Below, in pieces: positions 39,201-47,299 of a stretch of 47,299 nt of DNA (the stretch's first letter is position 1; every line of letters starts with the position of its first letter). This DNA is from an uncultured bacterium (GTDB lineage Bacteria > Verrucomicrobiota > Kiritimatiellia > CAIKKV01 > CAIJXV01), in assembly GCA_903824675.1 (NCBI GenBank), contig CAIJXV010000123.1, positions 1 through 47,299 of the forward strand, given 5' to 3'. The position numbers and the translations under genes are program-made. Below the pieces are notes generated by a model that saw only the letters and a list, made by a program, of their open reading frames with translations, was not told the origin of the DNA and did no database searches.

Positions 39201-42200
39201 ACCCCAGGGATCCACCGAGCCGCATTTCAATGTGGCGCAAATCGCGGGGATCTATTATCACCGGACGTTTGTCGCCTACAGTTCATTGGGGGCAAATACC
39301 GCGTGGGCCAAGATCGATCCACCTGCCACCAATTACGCCGATCAGATCGATTTGAATCGGTATGTCACCACCAAGGATAGTTCGGTGGGGGATGACGGGT
39401 TCTATTCGATCTTCCTCAAATACGTTTACATTAATAATGATCCCGTCTCGGCCAAGATGAAATTGATTCTCTTTGGTGCCGACAATCACTTCCTGTGGGT
39501 CAATGGCAACGAATACGATCCGGATCAGGATCCCGACGGTTCGGTGCTGCTCCGGCTGTTGCACCGGGGTCGAAACCACATCTATCTACGCACCGAAAAC
39601 AGCGTGTCTTTCCTGCTGGAAGAGGAAGATATCCACTATCGCAATGATTACGTCCGCGAACTCACCTCGGTCAAGTTCGATATGAACTTGAATGTCAACA
39701 ATGAGGACTTGATCGTCCGTGGCGATGAAACCATTATGGATCCTCGCTCGGTCTGGCACGGCGAGGCGTGGTCGCGATGGGTTGAGGAATCCCCGATCAT
39801 GGCGCCCGTCGCTGATTTGGATAATCTTCCGTTGGTCAACCAGAATTATGGTGTGCCGCAGGATATCGACCGCGATGGCTTGGATAACCAGTATGAAATC
39901 GTTCTCACCACCAACCCCCGCGATGTCGATTCGGATAACAACGGCGTCCCGGATGGCGACGAGGATTATGATGGCGATTTCCTGAAGAATTATGAGGAGA
40001 ATCGCGTCGGATCGGATCCGTTGCTGCCCGATACCGATGATGATGGTGTTCGTGATTCTCTGGAGGTGTCCGCCGGTGGAAGTCCCATCGATTCCCTCGT
40101 GTCGTTGCGGCCGAAAGCTTTGCAGTTAGGGGGAGCCGCATCGGACTTCCTGGAAATGCCGATTCAGCCCCGCTTCGCATTGAACGATTGGACGATCGAA
40201 GCGTGGGTCAGCCCGACCGGACCGGTCGCCAATGCCACGATTCTCCGCCGTCAGTCGGGAATCGCCGGCGGGCTCCAGGAAAATTACCGGTTGGGTATCC
40301 AGGCGGATCGGCCCTATGTCGCCTTCGGGTCCGTCACCAGCATGTCATCGTGGACCGTTTCGACCGTGGGCGGAACGAGTTGGACCTATGTGGCGGCGTC
40401 CTATTCCTCGGATCGGCGCCGAATTACCCTGATGGTTGGCACTAATTCCGTGGCCACCAATGCGCCCGAAATTCCTCTGCGATATGGGTCCGGTCCGATT
40501 GTCCAGCGTATCGGTGAGAATTTCGCCGGACGTATGGATGAGGTCCGGTTGCGGAATCAGGCCATTTCGGCAGAAACCCTGATCTCTGGCGCAACCAACT
40601 ATCTCGACGGTAGTGAACCAGAACTGGTTGCCTATTATCGCTTCGACGATGCCACATCCGGGACCAATGCCTTTGGGGCGGGGGTCAGTGGTAATCCTAC
40701 TTGGAAACAGGGTCAGGCTGAAGACTTTACGGCGCGTTATGGTTCGGATTGGAAGACGGAATGGCGTCATGCGGCAACCCTCTTTGGCAATGCGTCCATT
40801 GTGCCTCTCGCTCCTGGAAACAGCCCTATTCCGATCGAGCTCGATACCGATGGCGACGGGTTGCCTGATGAGTGGGAAAGCCAATACGGTCTCGATCCCC
40901 TGGATGCGAATGGGAATAACGGTCGCGATGGAGATCCGGATAATGACGGCCTCTCAAACTATCGCGAATATCGCGGCGGCACCAATCCGATGCAAGCGGA
41001 TGTCTTGACGGCCACGCCCAAAGCGGTGGTGGTGCTGGCGGGCCACACAGTGCCGGTCCGGTTACTTCTCTCGCAATTCGCCTCGAACCGTTTCTATCGG
41101 ATTGTCAGCAGTGATCCATCCCTGTTTACAGTGACCCCTGAAACCATCGATTTTGGGACAGATACGGTGGCCCAAGTCTTTGTTCACGGACAGGCATTGG
41201 CCCAAGGGTTGTTGGTCAATAACGGCTTGTTACGGGTCTTATCTGATGATGGCGTGCTGGAAACTCGCGTTACGGTCTACAACGGCATTTCGCTCGCCTT
41301 GACCATGCAAGGCCCCTATGCCTTGGTCGAGGGCGACAGCAAGACCATGATGGTTACGCGTGAGGCGCCGACCAATCTGGTGCCGACGTGTCTGAATTAT
41401 GATCTGGTGGTGGATCTGTTGGCCCTGGAAAACACCAAGGTGGCGGTGCCCGACTCAGTGGTTATTCCCGCCGGACAGATGAACGGGTATTTCCCGGTAA
41501 CCGGCATCGCCCAAGCGACCAGTGTCCACGTGGTGGCTAGCGCCGTCGGGTATCCTTCCACATGGACTAACATCGCCATTTTGGGCTTAGGTGCCAATCT
41601 GACTCTTGATGTATTCCCGAACCCCGTGTGCATGGGCGACAACGCTTATGCGCTGATCCGGCGCCCGATCGGCAACGCGGGCGGCGATCTGACCCTGCGC
41701 TTGCGCAGCGACGACCCAACTATCTTCAATATTGTTGGCGGGGATACGGTCGTTATTCCGGCCGGACGCGACAGTGCTTCGGTTGAACTCCTTGCGCTCA
41801 GTGCCGGTAACGCCAATCTCCAGGCCGAGACGGACGGCACCTTGGTCTATGCGCCTCCGGTGACGGTTACTATTCGACCGGTGGACGTACAACCGAAAGG
41901 GACCAACAAGGTGGTGTATGCGGGCGGGACGCTATCGTTGCGTTTGTCGCGTCCGTTGACATTGGCTACGAGTAATCTGGTGGTTTCATTAACTAGTGCC
42001 GATCCGAGTTCTTTGATCGTGCCGACGACGGTTGAGTTCTTGCCCTTGGCCACAGAAGCCAGTTTTGTCATCACGGGGCGTCAAACAGCCGCATCTGTGA
42101 CCGTTACGGTCGAAGCACCGGGTTATGCTCTCAGTACCTTTGATGTGAGGGTAAAGGATCCCACTCTGACGATTCAGCCATCGCCGATTAATGTTGAATT

Positions 42201-45200
42201 TGACAGTTTTACCGCCTTTACCATCCAGCGTCCCGTTTTACAGAGCGGTGGCGATCTGCTCGTTCTATTGCAATCAGGTGACACCAATGTGTTCATGGTG
42301 AATAGCGCTTCGTCTGGCAAGCCGCGAATCAAGACCAACGTGTCCATGCAGCCCAACCAGAGCGAGATTACCGCCTATGTCTTCGGCGGTGCCTCATCAA
42401 ACTGGATCGGCAGTAATGCCGTTCTGTTCGCCGCTGTTGGGAGCTATTCAAATACAGCGGTGGTTAATCTGGTTCCGGTTACAACCCGCATTAGCAAGAT
42501 GGAATGGGATGATCGGGATTTTGATAATCAATATAGCACGGGTGATTTTGTCGACGTCACCTTCACTGTGCCAATGTCTAATCTCACAATAACGATCACT
42601 AATTTGCAATTGATGGATCCAGTGGGAACGAATTGGGTTATAACTGAAGATGGAACTTGGGGAAGCGGTGCGACCGTATCGAATCTCGACAACAACACGG
42701 GCCGCGTCTTCCGAGTCTATGTCGGGTTGAATCCGGTCTTGCTGAAAGGCCCCTTGATGGCGTTGGATCCAAAATCGAATGCCGTGGATCGCGCGGGCAA
42801 TCCGGATGCAACGATTCCTCCGTTCCCGCTGCCACGGTTTTCCAAGTTTGGCGATATCGACCACGATGGTTTGCCCGATGGGTGGGAATTTGATCATGGA
42901 TTCGATCCGTTCGATCCCACCGGAGTGAATGGCGCTTGGGGCGATCCCGATGGGGATGGACTTTCCAATCTGGCCGAATATCTGGCTCGGCTAGAGGGGC
43001 TGGATCCCCATGTAGCCGATAGCGATGGGGATGGCTTCCTGGATTATGATTCTCGTGGCGGGCCCGGTGCCCGTACCTGGGGCGAGCTCTATGATGACGG
43101 CGACGGTATGCCGGGTGACTGGGAAGTCCAATATCAACGCATGGCTCCGACAACCGGAAAACCCGGCTTGGATCCGTTGAAATACGATGCCGATACCGAT
43201 CCGGATGAGGATGGGTGGTCGAATTTTGCGGAATATCAAAAGGGAACGGATCCTTTGGATCCGATGAGTTATCCCACTCCGCGGGTTCAGTTCCATTTCC
43301 GGTATCACGGTGATTTGGGCGATAATTTCGCCGCGGCCATGCCGTCCGGCACGGTTGTCAGGATGCAATTCTTCAAAACCGCGGCGATGGATGGTTTGCC
43401 GATTGCCACGCTGACGGTTCCGGGCGTTTCCAACATGACGCAAGTCGGGAATGCCTACTTTAGTGCCCGAATCCTGGATTCCGGGCATTTGGTGGAAGGC
43501 TCCAATTATGTCTTCGCGTATTTAGATGTCGATAATAACGGTCTATACGACATTCTCGACGATCCGGCGGGAATTGCCCAGACTCAACCGGCATGGTTTG
43601 GATGGGAAGACGGTGCGATGAATTTCGAAATCGGCCTGACCGATCAAGAGGAATACGACTATGGCATCAACCAGCGCATATCCTGGCCGGAACCGCTCAA
43701 TATGCATGGGGTCGATAAATACATCGTATCCATTAGTGCGATCAATTTCACTCGCACGCTGACAGCTAATCGAAACTTTTTGCACGAAGGTGATTATCTG
43801 GCGGCAGGAGTAACCGGTATGCCGTTGGGATTGAAGGTGGTAATCGTTTACACCAATACCTCGCCGGCCGGTTATTACACCAATGTGTATATTACGGTTC
43901 CGTCTGCCACGCAATTGGCCACTCCGGTCATTGTCACTCCGCACGATTCTGTCTTTACTTATGCGCGGAATGAGCTGGTTTGGACGATGGATCCCACTTC
44001 TGCCTGGTATCGAATTGAAGTGGCTCGCAACGCGACCAATAATTTACAGGGAACTGTTTTGCTGACCAATACCGCGGTGGCTCCTTACCGCGACCTGAAT
44101 GGCCAATACCGGGCCACCTTGCCGTTCTATGCCGGGGATACGAATTTTGGCAATCCGGCCTGGACGAATGGTCGGTATTGGGTGCGGATTGTGTCCGGCG
44201 CCCCGAATGCCAACAATAATGCCGCCTATGCGTCCACGTGGAGCGCGATCAATCTCAATCTTCAGCCGCCGGCGGTTGGCGGACGGTCGATGATTGCCGG
44301 AGATGTCTATTATTACGGGAAGACCTCGCATGCATTTGGCGACACGACGAATTCGCCTTTGCGGATCATCGTTCAATCGTTCGAGTTGCCGACGGCCAGC
44401 GATGGAATCTATGGGTTGCTGCCCTTTGCTGACAAGCGAGGCGAACCCGATGGCCAAGCGGAAGTCGATTACTTCTGCAAAACCAATATCCCGACCCCGA
44501 TGAAAGGATCCTATGCCTTGCGTGGTTTGCACGGCGCTGAAATGTTTGTCCGGGCCTTTATCGATTTGAATAAGAATCGAAAGCTCGATGCCTTTGAGCC
44601 GGTCGGTTATGCCCGCAATGCCTATTCTGATGCGCCGCTCCGGGTCAACTTGATCGGCACGGGGAATGGGGTGTCGATGAGCGGCATTAATATTGTCATC
44701 CGTGATCGGGATACCGATGCCGATCGGTTGCCGGATTCGTGGGAATGGATGTATTATGGCACCCTGACCAACGGGGCGCTTCAGATCGGGGCAAACGGGT
44801 TGACGCTCCTCCGGAATTATGAAATTGAACCTTTGGATCTGGATCCCACCCGTACGGATTATGACAATGATGGGCTCTCCGATATGTTTGAGGTGACCTA
44901 CAATGATGTCCTCGCCGGACGAGAACCGGATCTGAATCATTATGATCCTTATGATCCGGTAACTAATCCCAATGGGACGGACTTGAATCCCAATAACGGG
45001 GACACCGACGGGGATGGGTTGTCCGATGGTTACGAAATTGCCCATGGTCTCAATCCGCTGGATCCTTTCGGCGATGCCGATCGCGATGGCGTGATTGACA
45101 CTCTGGAAGTGCTGGGGATGCGGACGTCGCCGACCGATGCCGGCGATGTTCTGCGGATCACCGATTCCCGCATGTCCGATTCGGCGCTGGGTGAGGAAGC

Positions 45201-45402
45201 CGTGCCCAATCCACAGGCGTTCCGTCTGACTTGGCAGGGATCCGTAGGTGCCTCGTACCGGGTTCAGTACAGCGATGACCTGATGACTTGGACCGATGCC
45301 ACAGGTCCCGACGCTGCCTCTTCCGGTTCAGGAACTCACGTGTATATCGATTGGGTTTTAAATTCCGAAGTTCGTCGGTACTATCGGATTGTGGTTGAAT
45401 AG
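24280..45402 (+). CDS. Giant secreted protein (7040 residues) with LamG-like domains, TSP3-like repeats and an internal S8 protease
   Basis: One uninterrupted frame. The signal peptide ([20 protein letters not shown]) cleaves near residue 31. Residues 32-390 are InlB-like beta repeats. Throughout are calcium motifs such as [12 protein letters not shown] and [13 protein letters not shown], about 60 by eye. LamG-like jelly-rolls ([10 protein letters not shown]...GRIDEVKIW pattern) lie at about 1337-1561, 1849-2007, 2549-2707, 3020-3192, 3387-3577, 4168-4332, 4544-4707 and 5277-5434. A complete subtilase with prodomain sits at 3617-4013 (Asp3740, His3795, Ser3955). Calx-beta/Ig-like runs lie at about 2150-2380 and 5540-6080. 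Residues 4830-5190 match none of these. The C-terminal 60 residues match the end of the 1386-residue protein. No sorting motif such as LPxTG or PEP-CTERM is visible. Roles in adhesion, surface coating or polymer binding are inference. Confidence 0.93.
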   Translation: MNMSPLVNNRFRRLFLPFLVLMGIGISSLSAGLVTFRVSPNASGTVIVYNEDFTEQLATISSLSGFATNLPVGTNIALVVASEGTGFYFYNWSYFGGGAITNLDPYIQPGIPQIITIPSGSPTLTANFNAQTRKKYTVNIIGLGGVTPTNMFYSYPTGPVSDYSVTGYTFNPSRILTAVIGTNYLFHQWNGSGIAVPTNPITLWNLVAGDNQAELVLKSRFVVTVYNRSSWLPGATNRYVYGMGDTVPSDRINPPNLFMSENPNLRYRVTGWTNATGDFSPASANQTAIDPNGLEVSTNSTIYWVWNTQHRITLTFNSGFTDVTPVGTLSQTDDSFWDAGSTNVSFRAVAFDPAYVILGWQGTVNGVFTNVNTETITLPLIDGPVSLSVESANRFADSNDDGIPDYWCRQNGLDPNAPLYSGTGSNRVASFEAAYGDPDRDGLSNLAEYQMSINNAYGLSMNPLNCDTDGDGIDDGYETFHIDVATNMALIPAYAALDDGERNIINGQLGNPDGDNYWNTSNGWEYSNWTLSNIVEYIGPDQIVPFIFTNVMWGEPLYPFTNVVTTLPRYSVNLMMTNSLTNSLLYSWTNAPDTRDTSFGNVKDTDGDGFDDGFEYTWDQWQQGNGGTSVLSKASGSVWIAAGITNGFVTNMVPVWDGTNAIYGGTNFNRRFNPAEAHRQTLPGYQPTGDADFDLLYNYLSGSQLRWYMDIDEYNAWQIVTNPTYSYSTNFVRTAAPFVTSGRWCTHPFLWDADGDDMPDGWEVVFGYDPWSIDTDLNGIDDDKENPDMDSMAFGTIGGVKRHNQVYASGSYGFNPFTGVAWLDGGYAFGSFTNDLGGYSNIEEMRQNGYPYIAMLPALPGVILIGNHPYKIDQDGDGIWDVWELYVGLDPHNPADGGGDSDQDLLSNYEEFHSYYTTTNIQAGLTRLPDWPNKMWPTDPNNPDTDNDQVQDGTEKTLFNDILVTLGGNLRGPVVVYGQNSFPMGGPGLPYSIIQGGGLDPCCADTDGDFLPDGWEMIYPYSGLDENGVAVLDGMNGTRPDAFEDYDGDGLINYQEYLTGAIRHWQYLNNSGANAWASSGDNSSWYFFDASDATGSGNNRNNGGGALHPHEWDPRFYAYLDPLAGRFVEYSYISGIEHIVTPFLRFSTTSPIDRDSDLDGMDDYWETYHMLNPLMGQADMVRSKFLMPGLLSIAGYATAPDLNEPWMNGLPGMDVDGDGLPNLTESVQPNAGIPPFYHTDPSPAWLSDPSYASSHVNLYYTPNGMMTADNWWFWSVPIMSTFPMPGYTPPTYMFDVEMGEGYDTDNDNLADRAELVDTVDSPGATDPLTSEDPIKRRALYLNGTAAARSAAGHLHSWDSFRLFTVEAWVRSIQPAAGHEQVIVERPSVLPNGNPLGYPESVRVNFRLALDPLGRPFVAYNGAGYDGIYQMAGATFAAPLNPNQWYHLAGVFEGGYQVNSNWVGTLKLYVNGQLVALKPSSEIPWNGWAVGFPGDFLPGFDGIRMMPIVIGAHDYSPDNTPTLYSLSPCAFTNYFRGWVDEVRLWSGARTQDEIVQNMGKRTTRQMAQASLPNSTNGGASLWYAYSFNDLPDPDHSPVAPIRFNDVMTALAPADFTQINWWSAWPQLRSRVYDDYRYVPWIENLAGHVALNPPMDSTLPFDAQSNVYQNTANPYNVRYRSDVAISSENFPLDDTSVPSGQDRGDNCWADLLPMQWAEADEDIEMWDGGGIPALTSFDSDGDGLPDEWETSHGLDPLDTTGVNGADADPDGDGLSNWAEYRSGTNPNSPDTDGNGIADGDEDPDGDGLINLLELNIFNTDPRLADTDDDGIVDNIEVLSGFNPSSSISPQNQRALVFSGLPNQYVTLPADSRFGLRSFTFEAWVRPATNCTGGYILRRTIQPGVTNYFFGLDSALRPVVGFGTSVLTATNVISNAGGTNWTHLAATYTINGQQIKLLINGVPVTNMLALVNPKTTGVGPVVQRMGEDFKGTLEEVRIWNIPLTTNDLAINMHRTLTGGENGLVAYYRFDDGSSYIAGLVGTSRKGGWVQGQIEEFNVAYRRNWEVDWRNAATIVGNTTVFTNLAYAESPVLVAVDSDGDGLPDAWEILYALDPFDATGINGADGDPDGDGISNLQEFLGGTDPRIPDILQASPSTVNVQVGDSVTVNLIRPPSDTSTVLNVTFYSSDESLFQVAPTSGVFALGQTNLAIQITGITLGEGMGMNNGILSVSSFRGGMTLPVTVYNGLNLTLFMAAATQTNVVAGDTVTVGVRRERSVGGVNTPLMVLLTSSDSASLNVPTNMIIPPGVDQMYFTATGVQPVTGVVVKAQAIGYPAADLVMNVEVPVIETWVNAAPKTRLDVSDNGKVSVQLKRPWNQVAADLTVNLFSSDSSIFTVSASSIDTNLIPQDPFGGLFGNATVVFPAGYPAVWIDINAQSSGQVLGKRSAIFYGQTGPARVVERPVIVGEDDPDGDGLSTAFEVLAGTNPDMTDSNGNGIPDGAEDPDGDGLPNSAEQVAGTHPLIPDTDDDGFSDGFEVRISGDPVDSLDPLVQRGLWLNGTATNFMILTNAQRFALSSWAIEAWVKPSSLTNLASIIEREVNPGVYNYRLGLSTNGIPFVQFSSSDLTTNLWIQGMMEDALPLEAWSHIHGSFDRLTKTLALHINGRPVASQKTEWLPAEIGNGPTNVTVGRGFKGIIDEVHLWKAEPGVETLVAAASGHVDPTDGQGGDFPSSTFLGVGNYELSYQGGYWIDTNGMYQGSVGISSTPNMSGLIGIAQGGLPVRFTWQGGNAYLLIPVANTASNSGVGVDYQIEQITQRSRTFNELTVPLVGDETNLVSYFRFDDSSNANGVSGIPAWRHGQVQEFAAGFEKNWLLQWQDGATLTGGAQIVNLGVDTPIAVTSTDSDADGLPDAWELQFFANLTIAGAGSVNGYTDSDGDGLNDYYEYLTGNSPIDTDTDNDGTPDALEDADGDFLSDVVEQQAGTDPMLPDTDDDGVSDFVELFMQVPGQTRSPLHSMGAFSNQVRSLSLTNVPSSGVAVPQALEDILATLPSWTLEAHFQSANAAAQTGSFLKKTVGTRLGFDFGVVAGVPYMAFDSRLTSTAMVSRITLTANQAVSNGVWTHIAAVWNGSTREMKLIVDGNFIYTRVLGNNDGTPFDGYGTLLMGTSSAGWTSASRLDNMRFWSAARSLSEIDETRQELISAGSKAALLRDYRFDDGGLKIEDFAHPGNLRYAIDSQGYGIGQVGGHALWVNTNGVVLFGIDDANNNNMADWWESLHQIDGISGDPDGDRLGNLYEYMARTDPNLESTFNDGITDGDRFAADNSGDGFSDLRNIEEQQFGSDPRYDDTDDDGISDRVEIKGNPLRPSEYWPVSDPTRALMNDTNGPYVIQRSMEFAGTNRVVVPSFAKYALESWTVEAWIYPAAATNGIIFRRAVGDLGAATELLNYELGIETSGSGALIPYIRYLGTNVSGNVLSVVGGATSSNISGTLSVALTNWTHVAGSFDAVQRALTLYVNGMPVGQSSTNGSLPVPYISGNAIPEITIGGGVRSGATVTRGFKGRIDEVKIWGGARDADSIFSQHRAADAATQGGYQLGKNAQPGSETIQQLAVDQALAQGYAPNELLVRFKPNMTSVQMRSLLTASGYQIMTNYHLLPLYRVKVADGEPLASKLTALRMDPSVLYAEPNYKVKALRQPNDSLFSELWAMQNSGQFGGKPGADISAVKAWDKSIGSRDVIVAVIDSGVDYNHPDLAGNMWTNPREIPGNGIDDDNNGYIDDVHGYDFAYGDGDPMDGDGHGTHVSGTIGGLGNNIGGVAGVNWQVRIMALKFLSDEGWGYTADAIAAVEYAVRMGANLSNNSWGGGGYSQALYDAIRAAGSANQLFVAAAGNAANDNDASPSYPASYDLENIISVAASDPADQLTWFSNYGRNSVDVAAPGEWILSCYPGSNYAYLDGTSMASPHVAGLAALIWSMNPGVSATQVKQMILGSVDKVASMTDLVRTGGRLNANAALSQGGGLLAYFRADDGGQTIEDMTHVNDVLVNWRHAAQFDGARFDKVLFAKMPGDLDQDGMADGFEAAYDVNDALADPDNDGLNNLNEYLSGTSPLHYDTDLNGVNDDLEDSDADGLNNIAEQQIGSDPGLVDTDDDGLADGAEVSNYTHPAQSLSPLNLRSIMLNGAAEPLRLPNHPRFALDNSWTLEAWICPATNELDGGVILRRKVGTAGVNFEFGIDASRQPYTRFVSLIGTNASEHKLIAVGETVPSLQWTHLAAVYNYADQTLNLIMNGTLVATKNVTGYRPAANQPSVVSATLGDGFSGKLDEVRIWSIAENAGEIQTNRYLMLTGNEGGLVAYYRFDDGTSYNPTGITPVGTSGGTNSTRILVGQVQDYASGFASDWLSGWYNALTLNATGAVTWIPQGNLETLDVDSDEDSLPDWWELAYFGNLGSTDGSIDSDGDGLIDLNEYRTGLNPRNQYTFGGVIMDGLLDSDRDGETNLDEQDRYGTNPGNSDTDDDGVNDGVEIREVTSPLHPMSVFSTNRVLANMAERKSLDMGKLDAAGLSLPKNQRFEFGTNGWTVETWIYPKTDTDGDIFIYEGKQGDSIRFSLTNGSPYGVIYNGTNIRVYVGGPIDANLKGSAALISNRWAHLALVWAPDANSFRLYVNGVQLFAEMTLAVSDIREGRAYIARGFTDGFLDEYRIWSRTRETQEIEDWYEKIVPTPGYASQSITGEVPEHVGPYAIDGTISEYDLTDHLFYASAYEYGQPLMAYYRFDDGGKFIEDFAHLGKTDFSVTGPITNGPAYNPLGWDDADGDGLPEWWTKLHNIELWPNVNIGPYHVGVWPFADLDARTDYAVTWNRGWTTDDGTLGTYRGLYFTWRWGADQYGVQVYKFNVWKDVNPNPPTNAASTNGPTDGLDGAYAGQGEYDDWDVQVWSDDSMWFTPTGTVGQAGMLFHDLAGGGAANGMYDIGEDIWLERYEPQGSTEPHFNVAQIAGIYYHRTFVAYSSLGANTAWAKIDPPATNYADQIDLNRYVTTKDSSVGDDGFYSIFLKYVYINNDPVSAKMKLILFGADNHFLWVNGNEYDPDQDPDGSVLLRLLHRGRNHIYLRTENSVSFLLEEEDIHYRNDYVRELTSVKFDMNLNVNNEDLIVRGDETIMDPRSVWHGEAWSRWVEESPIMAPVADLDNLPLVNQNYGVPQDIDRDGLDNQYEIVLTTNPRDVDSDNNGVPDGDEDYDGDFLKNYEENRVGSDPLLPDTDDDGVRDSLEVSAGGSPIDSLVSLRPKALQLGGAASDFLEMPIQPRFALNDWTIEAWVSPTGPVANATILRRQSGIAGGLQENYRLGIQADRPYVAFGSVTSMSSWTVSTVGGTSWTYVAASYSSDRRRITLMVGTNSVATNAPEIPLRYGSGPIVQRIGENFAGRMDEVRLRNQAISAETLISGATNYLDGSEPELVAYYRFDDATSGTNAFGAGVSGNPTWKQGQAEDFTARYGSDWKTEWRHAATLFGNASIVPLAPGNSPIPIELDTDGDGLPDEWESQYGLDPLDANGNNGRDGDPDNDGLSNYREYRGGTNPMQADVLTATPKAVVVLAGHTVPVRLLLSQFASNRFYRIVSSDPSLFTVTPETIDFGTDTVAQVFVHGQALAQGLLVNNGLLRVLSDDGVLETRVTVYNGISLALTMQGPYALVEGDSKTMMVTREAPTNLVPTCLNYDLVVDLLALENTKVAVPDSVVIPAGQMNGYFPVTGIAQATSVHVVASAVGYPSTWTNIAILGLGANLTLDVFPNPVCMGDNAYALIRRPIGNAGGDLTLRLRSDDPTIFNIVGGDTVVIPAGRDSASVELLALSAGNANLQAETDGTLVYAPPVTVTIRPVDVQPKGTNKVVYAGGTLSLRLSRPLTLATSNLVVSLTSADPSSLIVPTTVEFLPLATEASFVITGRQTAASVTVTVEAPGYALSTFDVRVKDPTLTIQPSPINVEFDSFTAFTIQRPVLQSGGDLLVLLQSGDTNVFMVNSASSGKPRIKTNVSMQPNQSEITAYVFGGASSNWIGSNAVLFAAVGSYSNTAVVNLVPVTTRISKMEWDDRDFDNQYSTGDFVDVTFTVPMSNLTITITNLQLMDPVGTNWVITEDGTWGSGATVSNLDNNTGRVFRVYVGLNPVLLKGPLMALDPKSNAVDRAGNPDATIPPFPLPRFSKFGDIDHDGLPDGWEFDHGFDPFDPTGVNGAWGDPDGDGLSNLAEYLARLEGLDPHVADSDGDGFLDYDSRGGPGARTWGELYDDGDGMPGDWEVQYQRMAPTTGKPGLDPLKYDADTDPDEDGWSNFAEYQKGTDPLDPMSYPTPRVQFHFRYHGDLGDNFAAAMPSGTVVRMQFFKTAAMDGLPIATLTVPGVSNMTQVGNAYFSARILDSGHLVEGSNYVFAYLDVDNNGLYDILDDPAGIAQTQPAWFGWEDGAMNFEIGLTDQEEYDYGINQRISWPEPLNMHGVDKYIVSISAINFTRTLTANRNFLHEGDYLAAGVTGMPLGLKVVIVYTNTSPAGYYTNVYITVPSATQLATPVIVTPHDSVFTYARNELVWTMDPTSAWYRIEVARNATNNLQGTVLLTNTAVAPYRDLNGQYRATLPFYAGDTNFGNPAWTNGRYWVRIVSGAPNANNNAAYASTWSAINLNLQPPAVGGRSMIAGDVYYYGKTSHAFGDTTNSPLRIIVQSFELPTASDGIYGLLPFADKRGEPDGQAEVDYFCKTNIPTPMKGSYALRGLHGAEMFVRAFIDLNKNRKLDAFEPVGYARNAYSDAPLRVNLIGTGNGVSMSGINIVIRDRDTDADRLPDSWEWMYYGTLTNGALQIGANGLTLLRNYEIEPLDLDPTRTDYDNDGLSDMFEVTYNDVLAGREPDLNHYDPYDPVTNPNGTDLNPNNGDTDGDGLSDGYEIAHGLNPLDPFGDADRDGVIDTLEVLGMRTSPTDAGDVLRITDSRMSDSALGEEAVPNPQAFRLTWQGSVGASYRVQYSDDLMTWTDATGPDAASSGSGTHVYIDWVLNSEVRRYYRIVVE
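35128..36321 (+). other. Subtilisin (S8) domain with inhibitor-like prodomain inside the giant protein
   Basis: Residues 3617-3690 ([12 protein letters not shown]...[11 protein letters not shown]) look like an I9-type prodomain. The catalytic segments follow in order: [13 protein letters not shown] (Asp3740), [13 protein letters not shown] (His3795), [19 protein letters not shown] with the oxyanion Asn, and [15 protein letters not shown] (Ser3955). All catalytic residues are present, so activity is expected. The domain lies between LamG-like domains five and six rather than at an end, which is unusual. Confidence 0.95.
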
Positions 45403-45411
45403 TTCGGCCTT

Positions 45412-45440
45412 GGGGGGACGACCCTGGTGACGTCCTCTTT
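45412..45440 (+). terminator. Weak hairpin after the giant gene
   Basis: GGACG (45416-45420) pairs with CGTCC (45431-45435), with G-U and G-C extension outward, followed by TCTTT. It may attenuate rather than end transcription, since the next gene starts 76 bases after the giant's stop. Confidence 0.4.
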
Positions 45441-45478
45441 AAGGATGAGAAGGTTTAAATAAACGGAAAGGTGTGAGC

Positions 45479-46447
45479 ATGAAGAAAGCGATACGACTGT
45501 TAGCTGGCGTGGTATTGGCGGGAGCGTTGGCCGGGTGTGAATGGGAATCAACCCCGTCCAGTGAAGCGACCAGTTCAAGTGGTTATTTTGTCAATTTCAG
45601 CGGAGTTTATCGGGGGGCGCCTGGCCGCTACTTGGTTAGCTCCTACAGCTTGAGTTCGTCTTCAACCACCACGGGTGGTGGAACGTCGAGCGGGGGCTCG
45701 TCCAGCGTGGCTTTTGTTAATGAAAATCAAGGGTCCGCTTCCGGCTCGTCAGCTCTGCCGCTCACGAAATTCGGGGGCAATTTAGCCAAGATTCCCGTGG
45801 TGTCCGGTTCCGTGACCATTTTCATGCGGGATGCCAGTACCTCGACTTTGATCGGCACCTTTAATGATACGGGTGCGGGACAATTGCAGGGCACCGCATT
45901 GCTCGAAGGCGTTGTGCCGATCTCCGGCTTGGGTGAAATCAACTATGCGACCGGGGCTTGGTATATTAACCTCTCGTTGCCCGGCCTTACGGGCTCCTTC
46001 TCTCTGAGTGCCAGCTATCGGCAGGACACGACGCCCGAGAGTGATTCTTCAACGGTTGACACGGGTACCGTATCATCCGGCGCCACAGGGGGGACTATCT
46101 ACTCCTTTACGGTTCAGCAAGATGGGTCTTCGATTTCAATTATCGACAATAACGGCAAGCAATATTTTGGGACAGCCGCCGCGCCTGTCTTCACGTCGGA
46201 AAATTTGCAGTCATCGACCTCGGGTTCCACGACAGAAACGGTCACACAGGATGGCCCCGTTACGATGTCGTTCAATGCGACCGGCACCAGTGCGGCTGGT
46301 TTTACCGTGAATATTGTCGGATCGTTCAACGGGTTGTATACCGATGGGCAACGGGTGACCGGTCGGACGATTTCCGGGACTTGGATTGAAGTGGGCGGCA
46401 AGACCGGCGATATCTATGGTCTCGCCGACGATTCGACCGCTAATTGA
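45479..46447 (+). CDS. Ser/Thr/Gly-rich lipoprotein
   Basis: A 322-residue lipoprotein. ATG 45479 is chosen over GTG 45473 because GGAAAGG lies 7 bases upstream of the ATG and almost touches the GTG. The signal peptide KKAIRLLAGVVLAGALAGC ends in the lipobox LAGC. A low-complexity Ser/Thr/Gly linker (about 50-90) leads into beta-rich sequence with repeated short strands (VSGSVTIFMRDAST, AWYINLSLPGLTGSFSLSAS, GTIYSFTVQQDGSSISIIDN, GRTISGTWIEVGGKTGDIYG). The alternating pattern suggests a beta-sandwich or lipocalin-like sheet; I recognise no family. It closes the gene run, ending 18 bases before a strong terminator. Confidence 0.85.
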   Translation: MKKAIRLLAGVVLAGALAGCEWESTPSSEATSSSGYFVNFSGVYRGAPGRYLVSSYSLSSSSTTTGGGTSSGGSSSVAFVNENQGSASGSSALPLTKFGGNLAKIPVVSGSVTIFMRDASTSTLIGTFNDTGAGQLQGTALLEGVVPISGLGEINYATGAWYINLSLPGLTGSFSLSASYRQDTTPESDSSTVDTGTVSSGATGGTIYSFTVQQDGSSISIIDNNGKQYFGTAAAPVFTSENLQSSTSGSTTETVTQDGPVTMSFNATGTSAAGFTVNIVGSFNGLYTDGQRVTGRTISGTWIEVGGKTGDIYGLADDSTAN

Positions 46448-46464
46448 TTCTGAGATTGATCAAA

Positions 46465-46497
46465 AGCCCCAAGTGCCCTGCACTTGGGGCTTTTTTT
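46465..46497 (+). terminator. Strong intrinsic terminator
   Basis: AGCCCCAAGTG (46465-46475) and CACTTGGGGCT (46481-46491) form a perfect 11-bp stem with loop CCCTG, followed by an unbroken T tract to 46497. It ends the 15-46 kb gene run. Confidence 0.93.
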
Positions 46498-46499
46498 GT

Positions 46500-46525
46500 G
46501 ATTGTAGTGGCACCCTGTGGGGCTA
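46500..46525. repeat. Degenerate copy of the dispersed repeat seen at 7704
   Basis: The phrase ATTGTAGTGGCACCCTGTGG resembles TTTGTAGTAGCGCCGTGTGA at 7701. It lies between the terminator and the last gene and overlaps the area where that gene's -35 would be. Confidence 0.4.
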
Positions 46526-46530
46526 ATCAG

Positions 46531-46536
46531 TATAAT
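46531..46536 (+). promoter_or_regulatory. Consensus -10 box immediately before the VCBS-repeat gene
   Basis: A perfect TATAAT ends seven bases before the ATG at 46543, so transcription should start at or next to the start codon. No Shine-Dalgarno is present. The -35 region (TGGCAC at 17-base spacing) is poor. This is the layout of a leaderless mRNA. Confidence 0.5.
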
Positions 46537-46542
46537 ACTTAA

Positions 46543-47299
46543 ATGAAAATCATTTCTCATTGTATTTTCTCGATGGGATTTGCGCTTCTTTTTGTTTCAT
46601 CCGCCTATCCCGTGTCGGTCGCCAGCGATTATGATGGCGATGGCCTTTCAGACCAGCCCATTTTCGATTCTGTATCCGGCAACTGGTATGTAAAAACCGT
46701 GGCCAATCAGGTCCTTAAGTGGAGGGAACATTGGAAATGGGGTCTCGGACCAACGGTGGTCGGCGATTATGATGGCGACACTAAATCAGATTTTGCCCAA
46801 TTCGTTCCCGCCGGAGGTTATTGGTATATCCGGTCAGCGAACAGTAATGTGATTGCGTGTGGCCTTCAGTGGGGGTGGAGTAGCGCTCAGCCCGTGCCGG
46901 GGGATTACGATGGGGACGGCAAATCGGATCTGGCGGTTTTCGATACGACCGGCGGCTATTGGTACATTCGTGGGGTTGATGGCGCGTTGATTGCCTGGCA
47001 AACCCAATGGGGTTGGAGCAGCGCCAAGCCCGTGCCGGGGGATTATGATGGGGACGGCAAATCAGATCTGGCGGTTTTCGATACGACCGGCGGCTATTGG
47101 TACATTTTGAGCCTGACGGGATCTGTCATCGCTTGGAAACAGCAATGGGGCTGGAGCAGCGCCAAGCCCGTACCGGGGGATTATGATGGGGACGGCAAAT
47201 CGGATCTGGCGGTTTTCGATCAGACCGGCGGCTATTGGTACATTTTGAGCCTGACAGGATCCGTCATCGCTTGGAAACAGCAATGGGGCTGGAGTAGCG
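46543..47299 (+). CDS. Partial gene: secreted VCBS/FG-GAP repeat protein
   Basis: An open frame from ATG 46543 to the right edge (252 codons seen). The signal peptide is KIISHCIFSMGFALLFVSSA, with cleavage near VSVA. From 46627 it consists of 46-residue repeats of the form GDYDGDGKSDLAVFDTTGGY, then WYI, an aliphatic strand and QWGWSSAKPVP. The DxDGDGxxD loop is the calcium site of FG-GAP/VCBS beta-propeller blades. Five units are seen, the last incomplete; the last three are nearly identical in DNA. A propeller of about seven blades would need further units outside the window. It is likely secreted and perhaps binds carbohydrate or another surface protein. Expression appears independent of the upstream run, given the terminator and the adjacent -10 box. 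Confidence 0.9.
   Translation, partial: MKIISHCIFSMGFALLFVSSAYPVSVASDYDGDGLSDQPIFDSVSGNWYVKTVANQVLKWREHWKWGLGPTVVGDYDGDTKSDFAQFVPAGGYWYIRSANSNVIACGLQWGWSSAQPVPGDYDGDGKSDLAVFDTTGGYWYIRGVDGALIAWQTQWGWSSAKPVPGDYDGDGKSDLAVFDTTGGYWYILSLTGSVIAWKQQWGWSSAKPVPGDYDGDGKSDLAVFDQTGGYWYILSLTGSVIAWKQQWGWSS
46627..47299 (+). repeat. 138-bp tandem repeats within the VCBS gene
   Basis: The GATTA(T/C)GATGG phrase recurs at 46627, 46765, 46903, 47041 and 47179, a perfectly constant period of 138 bases (46 codons). The units from 46903 on are nearly identical in DNA, a sign of recent duplication or gene conversion; the first two are more diverged. Confidence 0.93.

Noticed and set aside
37948-39261. 437-codon antisense frame inside the giant gene (and similar ones at 30316-31257, 36256-37278, 44044-45045)
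   Set aside because: They lie opposite repeated Asp/Gly-rich codons, which by base composition leave the opposite frame open. The products are low-complexity Ile/Gly/Arg sequence without start signals.
46110-46401. 95-codon antisense frame in the Ser/Thr-rich lipoprotein gene
   Set aside because: It is opposite a gene with lipobox, good ribosome binding site and terminator; there is no independent support.

Overview
The window reads as a piece of chromosome from a Gram-negative bacterium of the PVC group, most likely Kiritimatiellota or Verrucomicrobiota (inference). The signs are a sulfatase-like lipoprotein, two Gfo/Idh/MocA proteins, a UroD-superfamily enzyme, a K+-dependent membrane pyrophosphatase, many lipoprotein and signal peptides, and very large secreted beta-rich proteins full of DxDxDG calcium motifs. 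No rRNA, plasmid, CRISPR or transposase gene is visible.

Left part (1-5447): the first 25 codons of a probable helix-turn-helix protein (minus strand), tRNA-Arg(ACG) on the minus strand with its own promoter and terminator, tRNA-Ser(GGA) on the plus strand, then a tightly coupled sulfotransferase / sulfatase-TPR lipoprotein pair (minus), a UroD-type methyltransferase-like protein (plus) and a convergent ABM monooxygenase-like gene. Middle part (5678-14762): a 653-residue barrel protein resembling glycoside hydrolases, a Gfo/Idh/MocA dehydrogenase, RmuC and a LolA-like exported protein (minus), the pyrophosphatase hppA driven by a near-consensus promoter, and a PhnP-like metallo-beta-lactamase-fold hydrolase. 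An array of seven 65-69-bp tandem repeats (14776-15234) follows; each unit keeps a perfect 6-bp hairpin.

Right part (15326-46447): a co-directional run of ten genes. It starts with a Gfo/Idh/MocA-like protein that has lost its usual catalytic residues, a PF04020 four-helix holin-like membrane protein, and several small exported coiled-coil proteins. It continues with a 1386-residue secreted protein, another small coiled-coil lipoprotein, and a 7040-residue giant secreted protein with about eight LamG-like domains, about 60 DxDxDG motifs and a complete subtilisin (S8) domain in its middle. It ends with a Ser/Thr/Gly-rich lipoprotein and a classic intrinsic terminator. A VCBS/FG-GAP propeller gene with 138-bp repeats runs off the right edge.

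The strongest candidate for an undescribed system is 16589-46447: small exported Skp-like coiled-coil proteins that look paralogous, placed between and coupled to two giant exported proteins that share a C-terminal domain. My working idea is dedicated periplasmic holdases plus surface or secreted giants with a built-in protease. The gene layout and motifs are read directly from the sequence; the mechanism is inference.
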